A DNA stretch of 64,000 nucleotides from assembly GCF_001659605.2 (NCBI RefSeq), contig NC_035178.2, forward strand, positions 2,349,091 through 2,413,090, read 5' to 3'. Source of the DNA: Manihot esculenta. Lineage: Eukaryota > Streptophyta > Magnoliopsida > Malpighiales > Euphorbiaceae. The translations under genes were made by a program, and so were the position numbers. A model generated the notes under the pieces. It was given only the letters and a program-made list of their open reading frames with translations. It did no database searches and was not told the DNA's origin. This document shows, piece by piece, positions 1-12,733 of this stretch. Position 1 is the first letter of the stretch. The number at the start of each line of letters is the position of its first letter.

Positions 1-1056
1 CTCTTTGTTCAGCTTGTTTGTGGATTAGGTTCTTTTTCAGGCTAATTATGGAATTGGGTTCACAAACAGAGAAAGCTTGCACTCTTCCTCTCTGTCCCCC
101 TAGAAAAATATATTTTCATGTGCTTTCTGGATTAGTTAAACATTATGTATCTGTCCTGTCGTTCCAATGATTAAATCTTTGCATCCCTTTTGCAATTGAG
201 AGTTGCTTATTGTGGACCATAAATAATAGTTTACTTGATATTTTAGCTACTTTAAGCATGAAATTTGCCAATTAGTGATGCCATTTTGTTGTGTATAAAG
301 GAAAAGCTGTTTAATTGACTACTTGCTTTGAAACTCACTGGTTTACCTGTATGTGAAAGTAACTTGGTTAGTCTGCAGTTGTCTGCTTGTTGAAAATTTA
401 TGTATCAATAATTATCTGCCTCTATTAGGGACTGATAATAATATCTATAAGCAACTTTTCTGTCATGGTATCCTGCAAATATTTGTGATGGTTTCTTAGT
501 TTTGTAGTATAGGCGTATAGGTTTCCGTTACTAGTGGATTATATGTAATGCATCTCATGAATTTGAAATTCTTGAATAAGTGCCATCCTATGTTCGTTAA
601 CAGACTTTTCCTTGCCAATGCCAATATGGTGCAACTGCACCATTAACTTTGTATAAATTGGTCCTATTGTGCTCATCTCATGCCTACTTGAACTATTGAT
701 GAAAATTAGCAGCTGTTACTAGTAGATATATACTTTCAGAATACAACGGGCCAGCATAGGCTCACATAAATTCTTAGGATCAAAAGAACATTTCTGCTGG
801 CTTAGGCCTAGCATAGCCCCTTCTTAGCCAGAGTAGGAAATGTGGTTGAGTGTGAAATATGAATATCCTTTCTCTTCAGCTGTTCCCTCCTAAAATGGAT
901 CCTTTTTTCCTAAAAGAATTATTTGTGCAAGCATGTTTGTTGGAGATGAAATCTGATGGATGCGAGCATATGTTTGTTAGTTGCTCGGAGAACTAATACT
1001 GCTTGATGCAGTTTGCATTCCTGTGACTTCTACAAACAATGATACATACATTTATA
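1..1056 (+). other. Possible 3' end of an unidentified upstream gene; otherwise spacer
   Basis: No full gene is visible here. Two stretches look like candidate terminal coding exons on the + strand. One follows a pyrimidine-rich acceptor (TTTTTCAG ending at 40), is open from 41 and stops at TAG 101-103. The other follows TCTCTTCAG ending at 879 and is open for 38 codons, from CTG at 880 to TAA at 994-996 (peptide begins LFPPKMDPFF). I do not recognise either peptide, and they cannot both be the last exon of one transcript. If either is real, that gene would converge on the methyltransferase gene, which ends at 1057. Confidence is low because only splice context and a short open frame support it. 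Confidence 0.25.
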
Positions 1057-2359
1057 CTATATTTGGTTGTTGGAACCTATGGCAATATGATCGAATGATT
1101 CTTTCTGTTGATTGGGAACACCTGAAGCTCGTACTAAATACAAGCGACAACAAGGCTTTCCATCATCTGGATAAGTCTGCATTGACCTTGGCAAGCTTCG
1201 GAGCTTGTTGAACAGATTTAATGGATCGTCCAAGAGCCCAAAATGAGCATCAGGGTCACCAATCTGTGAAAGCTTTACGTGGGAAAACCCTAAAGATGGC
1301 AGCAGTTGATCAGGCCAATCACTGTAGAAGTGGAAGATGGAATTGGACAGAGTGGTGGATGGTTTATTCATAAAATCTGCCAAAAGAACTGTGTGGGCAA
1401 GGGCACACTTGTCAGCTATGATCTTCAGTACTTGCACAGCGTGGGAGTGAGAAAGGTAGTAAAGGACCCCTTCTAGGATCCAGACCGTGTTCTTCTCTAG
1501 TACAAACCCTGATATCTGAAGCTTTTCAAGCCAATCATTATTTCTGATATCAGCCGCTACTCTGTTTAGGGATTTTGCTATTATCTTTGGTTGCTCGTAC
1601 TCATCCATGGATCCCATTGCTGCCTCTATAAGGGTGGCTTTCACTTCTAAGACTTCAGGAAAATCAAGTTCAAAGACGTTGCTTTCCTTCAAGCAGCTTA
1701 GACGGTATGCTCTTGTATCCATTCCTAATGTAGAATATGCATAACATATTACGTACTGAACTTCTGATAACAATTAATGCTGTTGAACTTTCAAGAATAA
1801 AGAAATAAACATTTATCCATGTAGATTTAACCATTATTTTTCTAACTTTAAATCATGGCCAGTTTAAGAGAGAGCGATTATTTATAGTGTGATTTTTCCA
1901 AGTGAGAAAATTAATATTGGCTGCACTGGTTTTGAATGCAAGTATTTATAAGGAACATGCTAAGAATATTAGGCACCAACCTGCACCAAGGAGAACCACT
2001 TGTGCTTCCCCGTTGAAGGAATTGAGAGCAGCCTCAAGTTTCGAATCAAACCAGAGGGTTCGAACAGCGAGAAGCACTCCTGAAATTTCACGGGCATTCT
2101 TGAGGCAGTCATTCTTTATCTTCTCATGAAAGTTTCTAAGGTAGGTCTCTCCTGCGAGCAAGTCTGCAAGTGGGTCTTGAATTACATGTCTCCACAAAGC
2201 TCTTCCAGCTGCTGTTTGGCATGCTGACTGTCGGAGAGAATCCCACTCACTTTGAATTGTTGTGTGAAGTTCCTGAACGGTTTCATTGTACAATAAATTT
2301 GGAAGCTTTAGCTCTAGCCATTGGGGTTCTTCCCGCAAGCCATTTTCTTGTTCCGACAT
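1057..2359 (-). CDS. Leucine carboxyl methyltransferase-like SAM-dependent methyltransferase
   Basis: Two-exon model: 2359-1981 and 1724-1057, 348 residues. The intron has a GT donor (1980-1979) and AG acceptor (1726-1725), and the phase joins cleanly to rebuild the SAM-binding loop VVLLGAGMDTRAYR at about residues 121-134. A downstream WILEGVLYYL segment is also typical of the LCM / TIGR00027-like methyltransferase family (PF04072). The start is the in-frame ATG just before MSEQENG; the upstream open frame is hydrophobic and more likely leader. Family knowledge: these are class I methyltransferases using S-adenosylmethionine. Some members methylate the C-terminal leucine of PP2A, but this Mycobacterium-like subgroup has no settled substrate, so I do not assign PP2A. 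The gene is divergent from TYW1, and the two starts lie about 1.26 kb apart. No transit peptide is evident, so cytosolic location is likely. Confidence 0.88.
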
Positions 2360-3623
2360 GTTTCTGAATTTGCAGAGAAACTCGAAGAGTAATGGAAGAT
2401 AGGTGAGTGAAAGTGATATATAATGTGAAGGTTTTACGGGAGTAATCAGGCATTGTTGCAAGAGATAAGAAAAGAGAGCCACACATATAACCAACGTTTG
2501 AGAATAGAGCAAAATCGTATCCAGCTTCTCCGCCTAGAGAAAAAGGAAGGCAGCAATATAGTCCACGGGTGCTACCATTTCTTTATGACCCTTCCTTTTC
2601 TGCTGTCCCTATCAGTCGAAACAAGTAGCCATAAATTGTGAATTGATCCCACTTACGCACAGGAATACGCCCTATTATCAGCTGTGGGTGGTTCTCAACC
2701 CTCTGGTTGGACTTGGATAATAAAAGCGAAGAACTTTACATTGTCCAAACAAGTACTCGTTTGTCTTCTGGTCACATATAGCAGCGAGCAAGTCCCATTC
2801 CAGGAGTGCATCCATATAGCTGGCATAACTGCAAAAGAAAGCTTCCAACAAGATTACATTGGCAAATTGGGTGGTTCTGATTGAGACGAGGAGCCCATAT
2901 GAAACTTTAACTGATAAAAGGAACCCAATATAAATGAGCGTTTGGATATTTCCTTGATATTAGCACATGCTATCAGCTGGGCTTGAGGCCGAATGTTGTG
3001 GGTTTTGCTCTTAGGGTTGTGTTGGGTCTGGTTCTTTGGACGGGGATAAGTTGCCCTTTTCTTGAGATTGTTGTTCACTGGATTGAATAAAATTATTCCA
3101 GAATGTCTCTTCTTTTTTTTTAAAAAAAAATTCATTTAATTTATATATATATTTGAAATTAAACAAAATAGAAAACATTTTTAGAAAAATTAGAATAAGA
3201 TGAAAGTAATATTTTGTTTTATTCATAAATATAAAATTTTAAAATAAACTAATAACTTGAAAATATGTATTTTATACATTGTCAACCATAAATTTATGCA
3301 AGTTTGATGGTTAAATAAAGCGGTGATAGTCGAACGAGTTAGGGCCGCTAATTTCCGAAATGGGGATAGAAATCGTGGGCCTTGAGCCTTGCTGATTTAC
3401 AACGCCAAGAGCCCTAAGTTTCTCGAGTTCGGCTCATTGCTTACTTTTGGAAATTAAAAAGGCGCAAGTAAATCCGTCTTCTTTCTCATCCTCCTCCTCC
3501 CGCGACGCAGACAGACTGCTTTCTCGGACAATGAACGCAGCACTCCCAAGTCTCTCTCCAAGACGTACAATATTTCAGTCACTCTCTCTGCAAAGCCCAT
3601 AGACTTATAAGCAAATCCCAACC
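2360..3623. promoter_or_regulatory. Divergent intergenic region between methyltransferase and TYW1 genes
   Basis: This 1.26-kb stretch separates two divergently transcribed genes and presumably holds both 5' leaders and promoters. It is AT-rich at 3100-3300. The part nearest TYW1 (3480-3620) is CT-rich, as plant 5' leaders often are. Short open frames here resemble nothing I know and look fortuitous. I see no convincing TATA box to assign to either gene. Confidence 0.45.
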
Positions 3624-6600
3624 ATGTCCCTGTCCTCTACTCCTGCTCGCTTAACTCTCCTAGCTCTCCTCTCAGCTTCCACCTTCTACTGCTTCTATAA
3701 ATCTCGCCGTCTGAAACTCCTGAAAGTCTCCTTAAACGCTAAGGATAATCTCGATGCTAATCCTGTTAGTTCTTCAAATAAAGGCAAGCTCTTTTTCATC
3801 ACCCAAACAGGGACCTCCAAAACCCTAGCGCAGCGCCTCCACAATCTCTTAAAGTTAAATGATCTCCCATTTGACCTTATCGATATCAAAGACTACGAGC
3901 CCGAGGACCTTTCCAAAGAGACATTGGTAATCATCATCGCTTCTACTTGGGAAGATGGAAAACCGCCTTCAAACGCCAGTTTCTTCGGCAATTGGCTCGC
4001 TGAGAGCGCGGATGATTTTCGAGTCGGTTCTTTGTTGCTTTCTAAGTGCAAATTCTCAGTTTTTGGGGTTGGAAGCGCAGCTTATGGCGACACTTTCAAT
4101 GCCGTGGCTAAAGGTTTTTCGAGGCGATTGAGGGACTTGGGAGCCAACGAGATTGTGGAGGTTGGGGAGGGTGATGTGGATGGTGGTGAACTGGATTTGA
4201 TTTTTGAGGAATGGAGTGGGAAGGTGCTTAGGATTTTGAAGGGAGGTAGCGTGCAGAATGGAACGGTTTTTAGTAATGGATGTGTCGGTGGTGAGAGCGA
4301 TAACGAGAATATTGAAGATGGGTTTGAAAGTGACAATGACGGGAATGGTTTTGCTGAGTCGGGGATCGTCGACCTTGAGGATATTGCTGGTAAAGGGCCT
4401 TCAAGGAGGTCTACCGCAGTGGCCGAAGTTAATGAGAAAGTGAATGGTCAAAAAGAAATGGTGACTCCAGTAATCAGGGCCAACTTAGAAAAGCAGGCAT
4501 GGCTATTACAAGCATTTATCTAGCATCCCGTTTATTTATTATTATTATTAATTTTTCTTTTTTGGTACAGAAGCTTTGTAAACACGGTTAGATTGTTGCT
4601 GATATTAATGGCAATTAAGCTCTTCTCTTAGGTGTATTTTCTTTTTTTCTTTTTACAGAAAAGTAATTAGCTATTCTGGATTTACAGGGATACAAGATTA
4701 TTGGTTCACATAGTGGTGTCAAGATATGTCGATGGACCAAATCACAACTTAGAGGGCGAGGAGGTTGCTACAAGCATTCATTTTATGGAATAGAAAGTCA
4801 TAGGTGAGTGTAGCTTTATGATTCTTTTATTAGGCCTTGATCTATGCTTTAGTCCCGTTTTATTTAGGATTGAGATTATTTCTGTGTTTGTTAGCTCTTT
4901 CAATATCATTATTGGAGTTCTGGTCTGTAAAAACTCTGTAGCTGGAATATGACGCTACTTTTTCCAAATGTACTTTTTTTTTCTCATGAAGCTTTAATTT
5001 TAAATGGATCTAATGGTGGAAAAAGAAATGGGAGAGAAAATTATTCTAATAAAGGGGGAACGAATAACAAAAAGACTGAGCAGATTGAGTTTTGATATCT
5101 TCAAGTTCATTCCTATGGCCACTTACCTTATTGAAGGTAAATGCAGTATATCAGTGTAATTAATTACCCTTGAGTCAAGCTTCTATGTTCATAAGCATTT
5201 TGGTAGGCATATTTAGTGGTGTGCGTTTAGATTTGACTTTATTGTCTTAAATATTTGAATTTGAAACTTATTCATTTTGCCTCATCTAGATTCTAGAAGT
5301 CTTAAGTTTTCAGAACTTGAATGAAACAGGTGCATGGAGGCAACTCCTAGTTTGGCTTGTGCAAACAAATGCGTGTTTTGTTGGAGGCATCACACTAATC
5401 CTGTAGGAAAGAACTGGCAGTGGAAGATGGATGATCCCCTAGAAATTGTCAACTCTGCCATAGATCAGCATGCAAAGATGATTAAGCAAATGAAAGGGGT
5501 TCCTGGTAACTTCTATGTTATTTTTTGCTGATTTGGATGAATTTATAGGAAATTCGAGTTTGGTCCTAAATACGCTAGCATGTGTGAAAAAAAAATTCTG
5601 CTTTGTGTTATATGAATATGATATCATGTTTTGCAATCTAAGTGACTCATCACTCATTGTGAGTCCAACTATCCCACAATAATGGACTCATTTAAGATGT
5701 AGAGCTGGGTTGAGCCAAATATTAGCATTCTGAACTGTTGAGCCATGAGATTTTAATTCCTAGTTTAGCTGAAATATAACAATGCTAGTTGTCTCCCTTT
5801 CGAGTCAAGAGTTTTCAGGCTTTGACGCTCTAAGCATGCTGTGGTACATATATAGCTCATAACTTACTATAATTCTGCTTCTTCTTTTTTTCAGACTGTT
5901 TTTTGACAGTCATGCTTTCCAATATATGTTAGACAGCTAGAATTGAATGTTATGTTCATGGTTCTTAATTAATATAGTCCATTTTGAAATTTCTCAGATA
6001 AGTCTTGGTTATCCAATTGAATACTATTTTCTTTTTTTATTATGAAATTTCTCGTGTTTATAAGATATTAAATTTTTTATTTTTTCTAGAATTATTCTGT
6101 TGGGCATGGAGTTTTCTCACACTCGTTGGTGTTTGGTTTGTAGTACTGTCACATGCATTACATTGGCTGAAGAATTCTGTTCCTGCAGGTGTTACACTGG
6201 AGCGGTTAACTGAAGGGCTCTCTCCAAGGCACTGTGCTCTATCACTTGTTGGTGAACCTATCATGTACCCAGAGATTAATAAACTTGTTGACGAGCTCCA
6301 CCAAAGGCGGATATCAACTTTTCTAGTGACGAATGCTCAGTTCCCTGAAAAGATAAAAATGCTGAAGCCTGTCACACAGGTCTGAAGGCTTTCATTATTT
6401 CTTTCTTGAAGATGAATCTGGCATCACAAGCTCCTTATAACACTGAATCTCTTTTATTTCTTTGATACATGCAGCTGTATGTCAGTGTGGATGCTGCAAC
6501 AAAGGATAGCTTGAAGGCAATTGATAGGCCATTATTTGGGGACTTTTGGGAGCGCTTTATTGTAAGTTACTTTTTTGTTGCACCTTCTACTGAGAACTAA

Positions 6601-7577
6601 CAGATCATGTCCCTTGTGTACTTTTAGAGCAAAATGGTTCCCTATGTTTTATAGGATAGGGTTAAATTTGATCACTTATTCCGCCCAATATAGGATTTCA
6701 AGGCTCTGTGTTTCTACTTTCTGGGGTTTTTCTTTGGCACAAAAGTCTCTCTTGGGAGTTGGGTTGGTAACCATCAAAGCACGGATCTTTACTTTCTACG
6801 AATGTATAGATGTAGTTTTTTGCTGTTACTTCCAATTTTCTTTACCTAATTTTCCTGCATGATATAACTTTAGCTGCTCTGTTGTCTTCTCATCTCTGCA
6901 AATGCTGCCAGGATTCCTTGAAAGCTCTGAAGGAGAAACAGCAGCGAACTGTTTATCGCTTGACACTGGTGAAAGGTTGGAATACAGAGGATGTAGATGC
7001 TTATTTTAACCTCTTTAGCATTGGACAGCCTGATTTTATCGAAATCAAAGGCGTTACATATTGTGGAACGTAAGTGGTTTTATTCTGTGATGTTTTGTCT
7101 ATTAATGCTGGATTCAAATAATATTTTCCTCCCATATAGGTCTGCTACATCAAAGTTGACAATGGAAAATGTGCCCTGGCATTCTGATGTGAAAGCTTTC
7201 TCAGAAGCCTTAGCTCTGAAAAGCAAAGGAGAATATGAGGTTGCTTGTGAGCATGTCCACTCATGTTGTGTCCTCTTGGCAAAAACTGAGAAGTTCAAGG
7301 TCAACGGCCAGTGGTTTACATGGATAGACTATGATAAGTTCCATGATCTGGTCAGTATATGGATAACTTTTGTACTGAAGTACCATTTTCAGAAACACCA
7401 CATCAGCAAGTAATAATGTATCCGAAGAAAATGCAGGTTGCTTCTGGAAAACCTTTCAATGGCAAGGATTACATGGCTACCACACCATCCTGGGCAGTTT
7501 ATGGAGCACAAGAGGGTGGATTTGATCCAGATCAGTCTCGATACAGGAAGGAGCGACATCATAGGACAAGCCACTGA
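3624..7577 (+). CDS. TYW1: tRNA 4-demethylwyosine synthase (flavodoxin-radical SAM fusion)
   Basis: Eight exons: 3624-4496, 4688-4803, 5330-5505, 6189-6379, 6475-6561, 6912-7069, 7140-7350, 7437-7577; 650 residues, close to the usual plant length. TYW1 condenses N1-methylguanosine at position 37 of tRNA-Phe with pyruvate carbons to make 4-demethylwyosine, the second step of wybutosine synthesis. Residues 8-25 form a hydrophobic N-terminal segment that may be a membrane anchor. A flavodoxin-like FMN domain follows at about 53-205, then an acidic low-complexity linker. The radical SAM domain carries CxxxCxxC at C340, C344 and C347 within LACANKCVFCW. The C-terminal exons encode the wybutosine-specific extension (VPWHSDVKAF, HVHSCCVLLA). 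All introns are in consistent phase. Intron 1 has a GC donor (4497-4498) instead of GT; no usable GT lies before the in-frame stop at 4518-4520. Confidence 0.95.
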
Positions 7578-10500
7578 ACAACCAGGTAACAGTTTTGAAT
7601 CAGGATCCAATTGTCTTCCCTTTTGTTTTTTTAGTTGTTTGTGCGAGAGAGAAAGAGAGGGTTGGGGGGGGGGGGTTGTTATGAGGAGAGGGCTGTCAAT
7701 TCTCAGGTAATAACATATTATACCTGCAAAACAATCTAGCATTACAGGGAAAAAATGATAGCGTGTTGGCGTTGTATTTTAGGTTTTGGATCATTGAAAG
7801 GGAGAGTTGAGTTTCTTACTACTTTTGAGTAAAAAGGCTGTAGTTTTGTATTGCATTAGAGATCAATAATTTGGTAGCTCAACGTAAAAAGCGAGTACGT
7901 TTTTGGTGCAGCAGAATTGTTGCATTGGATCCTTGATATTAACAACTGCTCTCTTTCTTAACATTCTTTTGTATTCTTAAATGATGTAAATAACCTATTT
8001 TAATTCTTTAAATCAAGAATGTCATCAAATAATTTTGTCCTATTTCATCGAAAGTAGAAAGGGACTGGAGTTTTTGGTTCCGCTTTCTTTCAATTAACAA
8101 ATATTTGGACCTGGCAGCTGATTTATTTTTACTGATTTCATCTTCCAATTGGTCAACTCTTACTGATATGAAATGTTTTCTTAAAATAACGTAAGCACAT
8201 ATTAAGTTTAAACAATTATCAATAAAGAAAAAGCAGTGAGAGCAATGTATTATCCACTGAAACTTTTTTCTTCTTTTTAGAACTAATTTAATAGATGAGC
8301 ACTTTTGCAACTAACCGAGAAACCACAATGACTAATCAGCGTCAAATAGACAAGGGAGAGTAAGAGGCTGCTATTCAGGTACCTTGAGGCCTAATTTCTC
8401 AGTTTCAACAGTCAGGGAGGGAGAGGGAGATAGAATAGTAGTCTTCGGAAGTGAAGGAAACTTTTTATTTTTTTTAATACACTTTTTGTTGCATAGCTTT
8501 TGCATATGCCATGTCAACAAGAAAATAGTCATCGACTTTCCTCTCCTCGCATGTGAACATGTTATCTACTAACTGTATCAGTGTCTAAAACTCATGAATT
8601 TCATGATTTGAGATGTTGGTAGATCACAAATTTAGTGGAGATGTGTGATAAGCAAAAATTATGAGTATATATTTGGCCAGTTTATTATTATTAAGTTCAA
8701 CTATAACTATTTTTTGTGAATCATATTATTCTCTCCTTTCTTAGATTATGGATTATAAATTAAATTTTTCATTTTATATTATATGTAAATTTCCGCCTAT
8801 GAATCTCTCTCTGAAATTTTGCTTATCTAAATTTAGCTAATCATGAATAATATTATACATTAAGGTTTGAGTAAAATTCCCCTCCTCCCCGCCCCTGCAC
8901 ATTATTCTAACGGGACCAAAGCGCTGCGACAAAAGGGTTGGCTAGAGCTTGTGCTTCCTCAGCTGGGTCTTCTCTGTGCTTGGGCCTTTACCCTTTAGTC
9001 TTCTTTTTTGAGCTTGTGTTTTGAGTCTCAAGTTTAGGGTTTTCCGGACAAAAGAATAAAAAGTTTGTTGAGTGGGACCTTCTACTTATAATTGTGCCTT
9101 CACCCACTCTAAGCAAGAAAATAAATGAATTATTTCCACCTTTCAAAAAAAAAAAGAGATTTAATTTTGAAAGAGATTTACTATTAAATTCTTGAAATTT
9201 TAAAAAATTCACTAATTTATTTTTATTTTAATTTTACTCGATTGTTGTTGTATTTTGTAAAATCACTCTTTTAGTTATTTTATAAAAAAAATTATGAGTT
9301 GTCTCAAATATTTATATTGTTTATTTATATATATTATTTAATTTTTATAATTCTATAAATCTATACTATTTGGTTTCTTTGACCAACGGTTTATTTAATA
9401 TAAAAAATTAAATAATTTAAATTTATAGAATATAAAGATATTTTAATATAGTAGATTTAAAATATAAATTAATTTATGAGTTTTTTTTAACAAACTTGAT
9501 TGTTATTTAAAAAAAAAAAAACACATAAGAGAACTAATTCTAGATATATTTGATTATCTAGCGGAGGTTGGAGCATTTTCAATTTTCTAAACCTTGATGT
9601 AAAATGGCAGGGTTTTCTATTTTTCCTGGTCAGAAGCAGTGAGATTTTTGTCTGTTTCATAGACAGTAAATGGTCACGATCTCATCCGCGTTATTAATGT
9701 AGTCATCGCGGATGTAACGCTTTTTATCCCAAAATGCCATATAGTGTGAACCCAAGAATATCCTAACTTGTGAATTAGGCCTTTCGCCATTTAGAATTTG
9801 CTTCTATCTTATTATATTAATGTTCACTTCCAAACTTATCTTCGCATCTCTAGCCCTGTGCGATTTTTTTTTTTTTTAAACCTGCTTGCCTGATGCCTAG
9901 CTGAAACCCTATGATTAAGCCTTGTAGATAATCAAAGTTTTGTCCTTTGTGTTTATTCATTTGGATCAAATGTCGAACCGTTTCTGTGCAATTTTTGTTT
10001 GCCATCGCTTTTTCCCACTGTAAGTTGTTTTAATCACCTTCGGAAAAGAAAAAAGGAGTTATTTTAATCACATAGGAAGGATCAAATCGTTGATGAATTT
10101 TCTAGGTTTTACACAGTAGAATTGGGAAAGAGGTGGATGAGTAGAAACTATAGGAACTGTTTACATTGGTGATGGTTTTTGACCTCTTGGCTGATAGTCT
10201 TAAGGTTACCTGTTCTTAAAGAAAATGTTGAATGTAAAAGCTGAAAAGTAATTAACACGGGGATAAAGATGTATCTAATAGTATAATTAGAGTCTGATGG
10301 GAGTGAACTCGTTGAAGCACGTTGCGAGTGAGGAGAAGTATCAAAGGAAAATGACTTTCCTTTCCAGCAGAAGTGGTTAAGCAGAATCTGTGAAAAGACT
10401 ATAAACATGCAATTCCAAATCCTTCCCCCTCCTTTCTTTTTTCTTTTTTTCCTCAAAGATTATGAATTACATTCATAAGAACAGAAGTATGGCTTAGGCA

Positions 10501-11870
10501 AATGACAAAGATAAAGTCCAAGGGTTAGGGTCCATTACAGGCGCAGCCTAAACTAAATGGAGCCTAATAGCATTTAGGGTCCAAAAAAAAAGTCTAACTC
10601 ATTAAGAAAATGAAGCTTTGATAGACTCAGTTCACCTTTACCCTAAACAGCGGTGAAGTTAGAGGGGTAAATTTTGATGGAAATTAGTTCAATTAAATTT
10701 GTATATTTTTTTTAAGGATTAAATAAATTTAATTTAAAATTTTAGATCAATTAAATTTTTATAGTTTTATTAAGGTCAAATAAATTCTCATATAATATAA
10801 TATTATTTTTTAATAATAAAATATTATTTTTAGTAATAAAATATTGTTTTTTATAATTTAAAAAATAAAAAAATTAATATTTTAATTACTATAAAAATTT
10901 TAAAATATATATAAATATAATAAATCATTTTTAAAATTATAAAATAAAATTTTACCATATAAAAAATATTTTTATTATAAAAAATAATATTTTATTATAT
11001 AGGGCTTATTTGATTTGAGACTTATTTGACTTAAGAACTTAATTGATTCCAAATTTTAAATTATACTTTTTTTTAAAGCAATTTTAAATTATACTTATTT
11101 GGCTTATTTGACTTAAGAACTTAATTGATTCCAAATTTTAAATTATACTTATTTGGCTCTTGAGTAAAAATACAAGAGTTTAATTGAATTTATATTTAAA
11201 TTTTAATATTTAATATTTTATAATAATAAATTTATTTTTTTAATTATAAGTCATTTTTAAAATATAATTAATTTATTAATTTATTAATATACTCATATTT
11301 TAAAATGTATTAAAAATAAAATTAATTAATTTTAAAATAATTTAATAAGTATAATTGTTTAATTTTAGCATATTGATATAAGCTTATATTATATTATGAA
11401 AAGACTAAATAATATTTTTTTAATAAATATAAAAGTATAATTAATCTATTTTTATGGAAAAATAAATCCTTTTTATAAGAATAAAAATTTATAGTATAAA
11501 AAATTATTGAAATTCAAAATATATATCCCTATAAATTTCTATAGAGAACTTAACTTAATATTTTAATTATTAATCTTAATAAAAATATATTCTTTAATAT
11601 ATGTCACTAAATTATATTTAACCAACTATTAATATTCAATTTTATTATATAATCGGTTATTCACACTTTTATTCTAGAAAATGTTTTTCTAATAGATATA
11701 ATTGTAATAGGTGATATCAAAGGTTAAAGGTATAAGAGTATAAATCATACTTATTTACTTTTTTTATCAATTTTTGATAATATCATTTATTCTGGTTATG
11801 TTTAAAAATCATAGGTCAATATTCAAATAATATAAGTCCTTTACTTTTTTAAGAAAAAATGAGTTTTTTT
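7578..11870. other. AT-rich spacer without a recognisable gene
   Basis: Downstream of TYW1 this is mostly low-complexity AT-rich DNA with short homopolymer runs (for example a G run at 7663-7674 and several A/T tracts). Short open frames at 8008-8310 and 10148-10456 have no recognisable domain and biased composition, so I treat them as chance. A 48-bp direct repeat lies at 11021-11068 and 11103-11150. I see no RNA gene or transposon ends with target duplications. Confidence 0.6.
11021..11150. repeat. 48-bp direct repeat, two copies 82 bp apart
   Basis: The 48-base segment that begins CTTATTTGACTTAAGAACTT occurs at 11021-11068 and again at 11103-11150 and reads as identical. The 34 bp between them repeats part of the same AT-rich motif. 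This looks like a local tandem duplication with a period of 82 bp in non-coding DNA. I see no functional sign. Confidence 0.8.
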
Positions 11871-12600
11871 TTTTTTTAAAGGCGAGCAAATATTAATTTA
11901 TAAAAAAAAATAAAAAACCTAAGGTGGGCAAGTGTATGAGTGGGTTCGCCACTGACCCCAGAGACCAGACCCAAATAGCAACTTCATCAACATTGCCCTG
12001 CCATTGGAACTTGCAATTATCGAGAAGCCAAATCAATGGTAGAATATGGATTTCTCCTGCAATTATAGCCAAAAGGTCATAAAAGCAAATTGAAGCAGAA
12101 GAATATCTTGAATACAATAACCTAGAAAATTTTCAGAACAAAGGTTTGAGAAATAAGGACGACATACAATGCCAAATTTACATGGAGAAGGTTAGGGCCT
12201 GTCACTATAGAGAAGGCTCAATCTCCACCTAATTAGCCATTAACACGAGGATTAAGAAGAGCCTACAAAGATTGAATGGTGCTAGAAAACATTCTTGGTG
12301 AGCATCACGCACCATCCTCCATCTTCCACCAAAGGAAGAGCAGATTTGTGAAGCCCAAACTTGCAACACCACCAACAACTACAAAGCCAAAAGAATTCTT
12401 TTTAATATAACACAACTACAAATCAACCAAAACCAAAAGTTATATACGCACATTTCAGCTATGGGGACAATCCACAGTGAGAACAGTTGGAGAGGAGGCC
12501 TCCTTGCCGGCAAGGAGGGAGGCAAAAGGAAACTAAGAGTCTCGGTGGGAGAAGAAGGGCCTTGCGCCCAAAAGGAAAAGGAAATAAAAGGGAGGGTTTT
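11866..12600 (-). mobile_element. Possible 5'-truncated LINE 3' end (minus strand)
   Basis: The block begins on the + strand with a T tract (about 11866-11877). On the minus strand it reads as a transcript-like, moderately GC sequence ending in a poly(A) tail preceded by an AATATTTGCTCGCC-like motif, which resembles the 3' ends of plant LINEs. The composition differs sharply from the very AT-rich flanks. No reverse transcriptase remnant is readable, so the assignment rests on the tail and composition only. A processed cDNA copy of an unknown transcript is an alternative. Confidence 0.35.
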
Positions 12601-12697
12601 CTTTTTCTAAATAAAATAAATAAATATATATATTAATGAGTTATATGAAGAGAAATAAATATCCTTTTTGGTATAATTCAGTTAATTGACATCATTT

Positions 12698-12698
<1 letters not shown>

Positions 12699-12730
<32 letters not shown>
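12699..12730. repeat. (AT)n microsatellite
   Basis: An uninterrupted run of about 15 AT dinucleotides lies in AT-rich spacer DNA. It is a simple sequence repeat likely to vary in length. Confidence 0.95.

Positions 12731-12733
<3 letters not shown>

Noticed and set aside
4258..4443. Alternative frame inside TYW1 exon 1
   Set aside because: It lies entirely in another frame of the flavodoxin-linker coding exon and has no separate evidence.
11893..12117. 74-codon minus-strand frame in the 11.9-kb block
   Set aside because: No domain recognised; it lies in a probable retroelement tail and includes an A/T tract, so it is not called as a gene.
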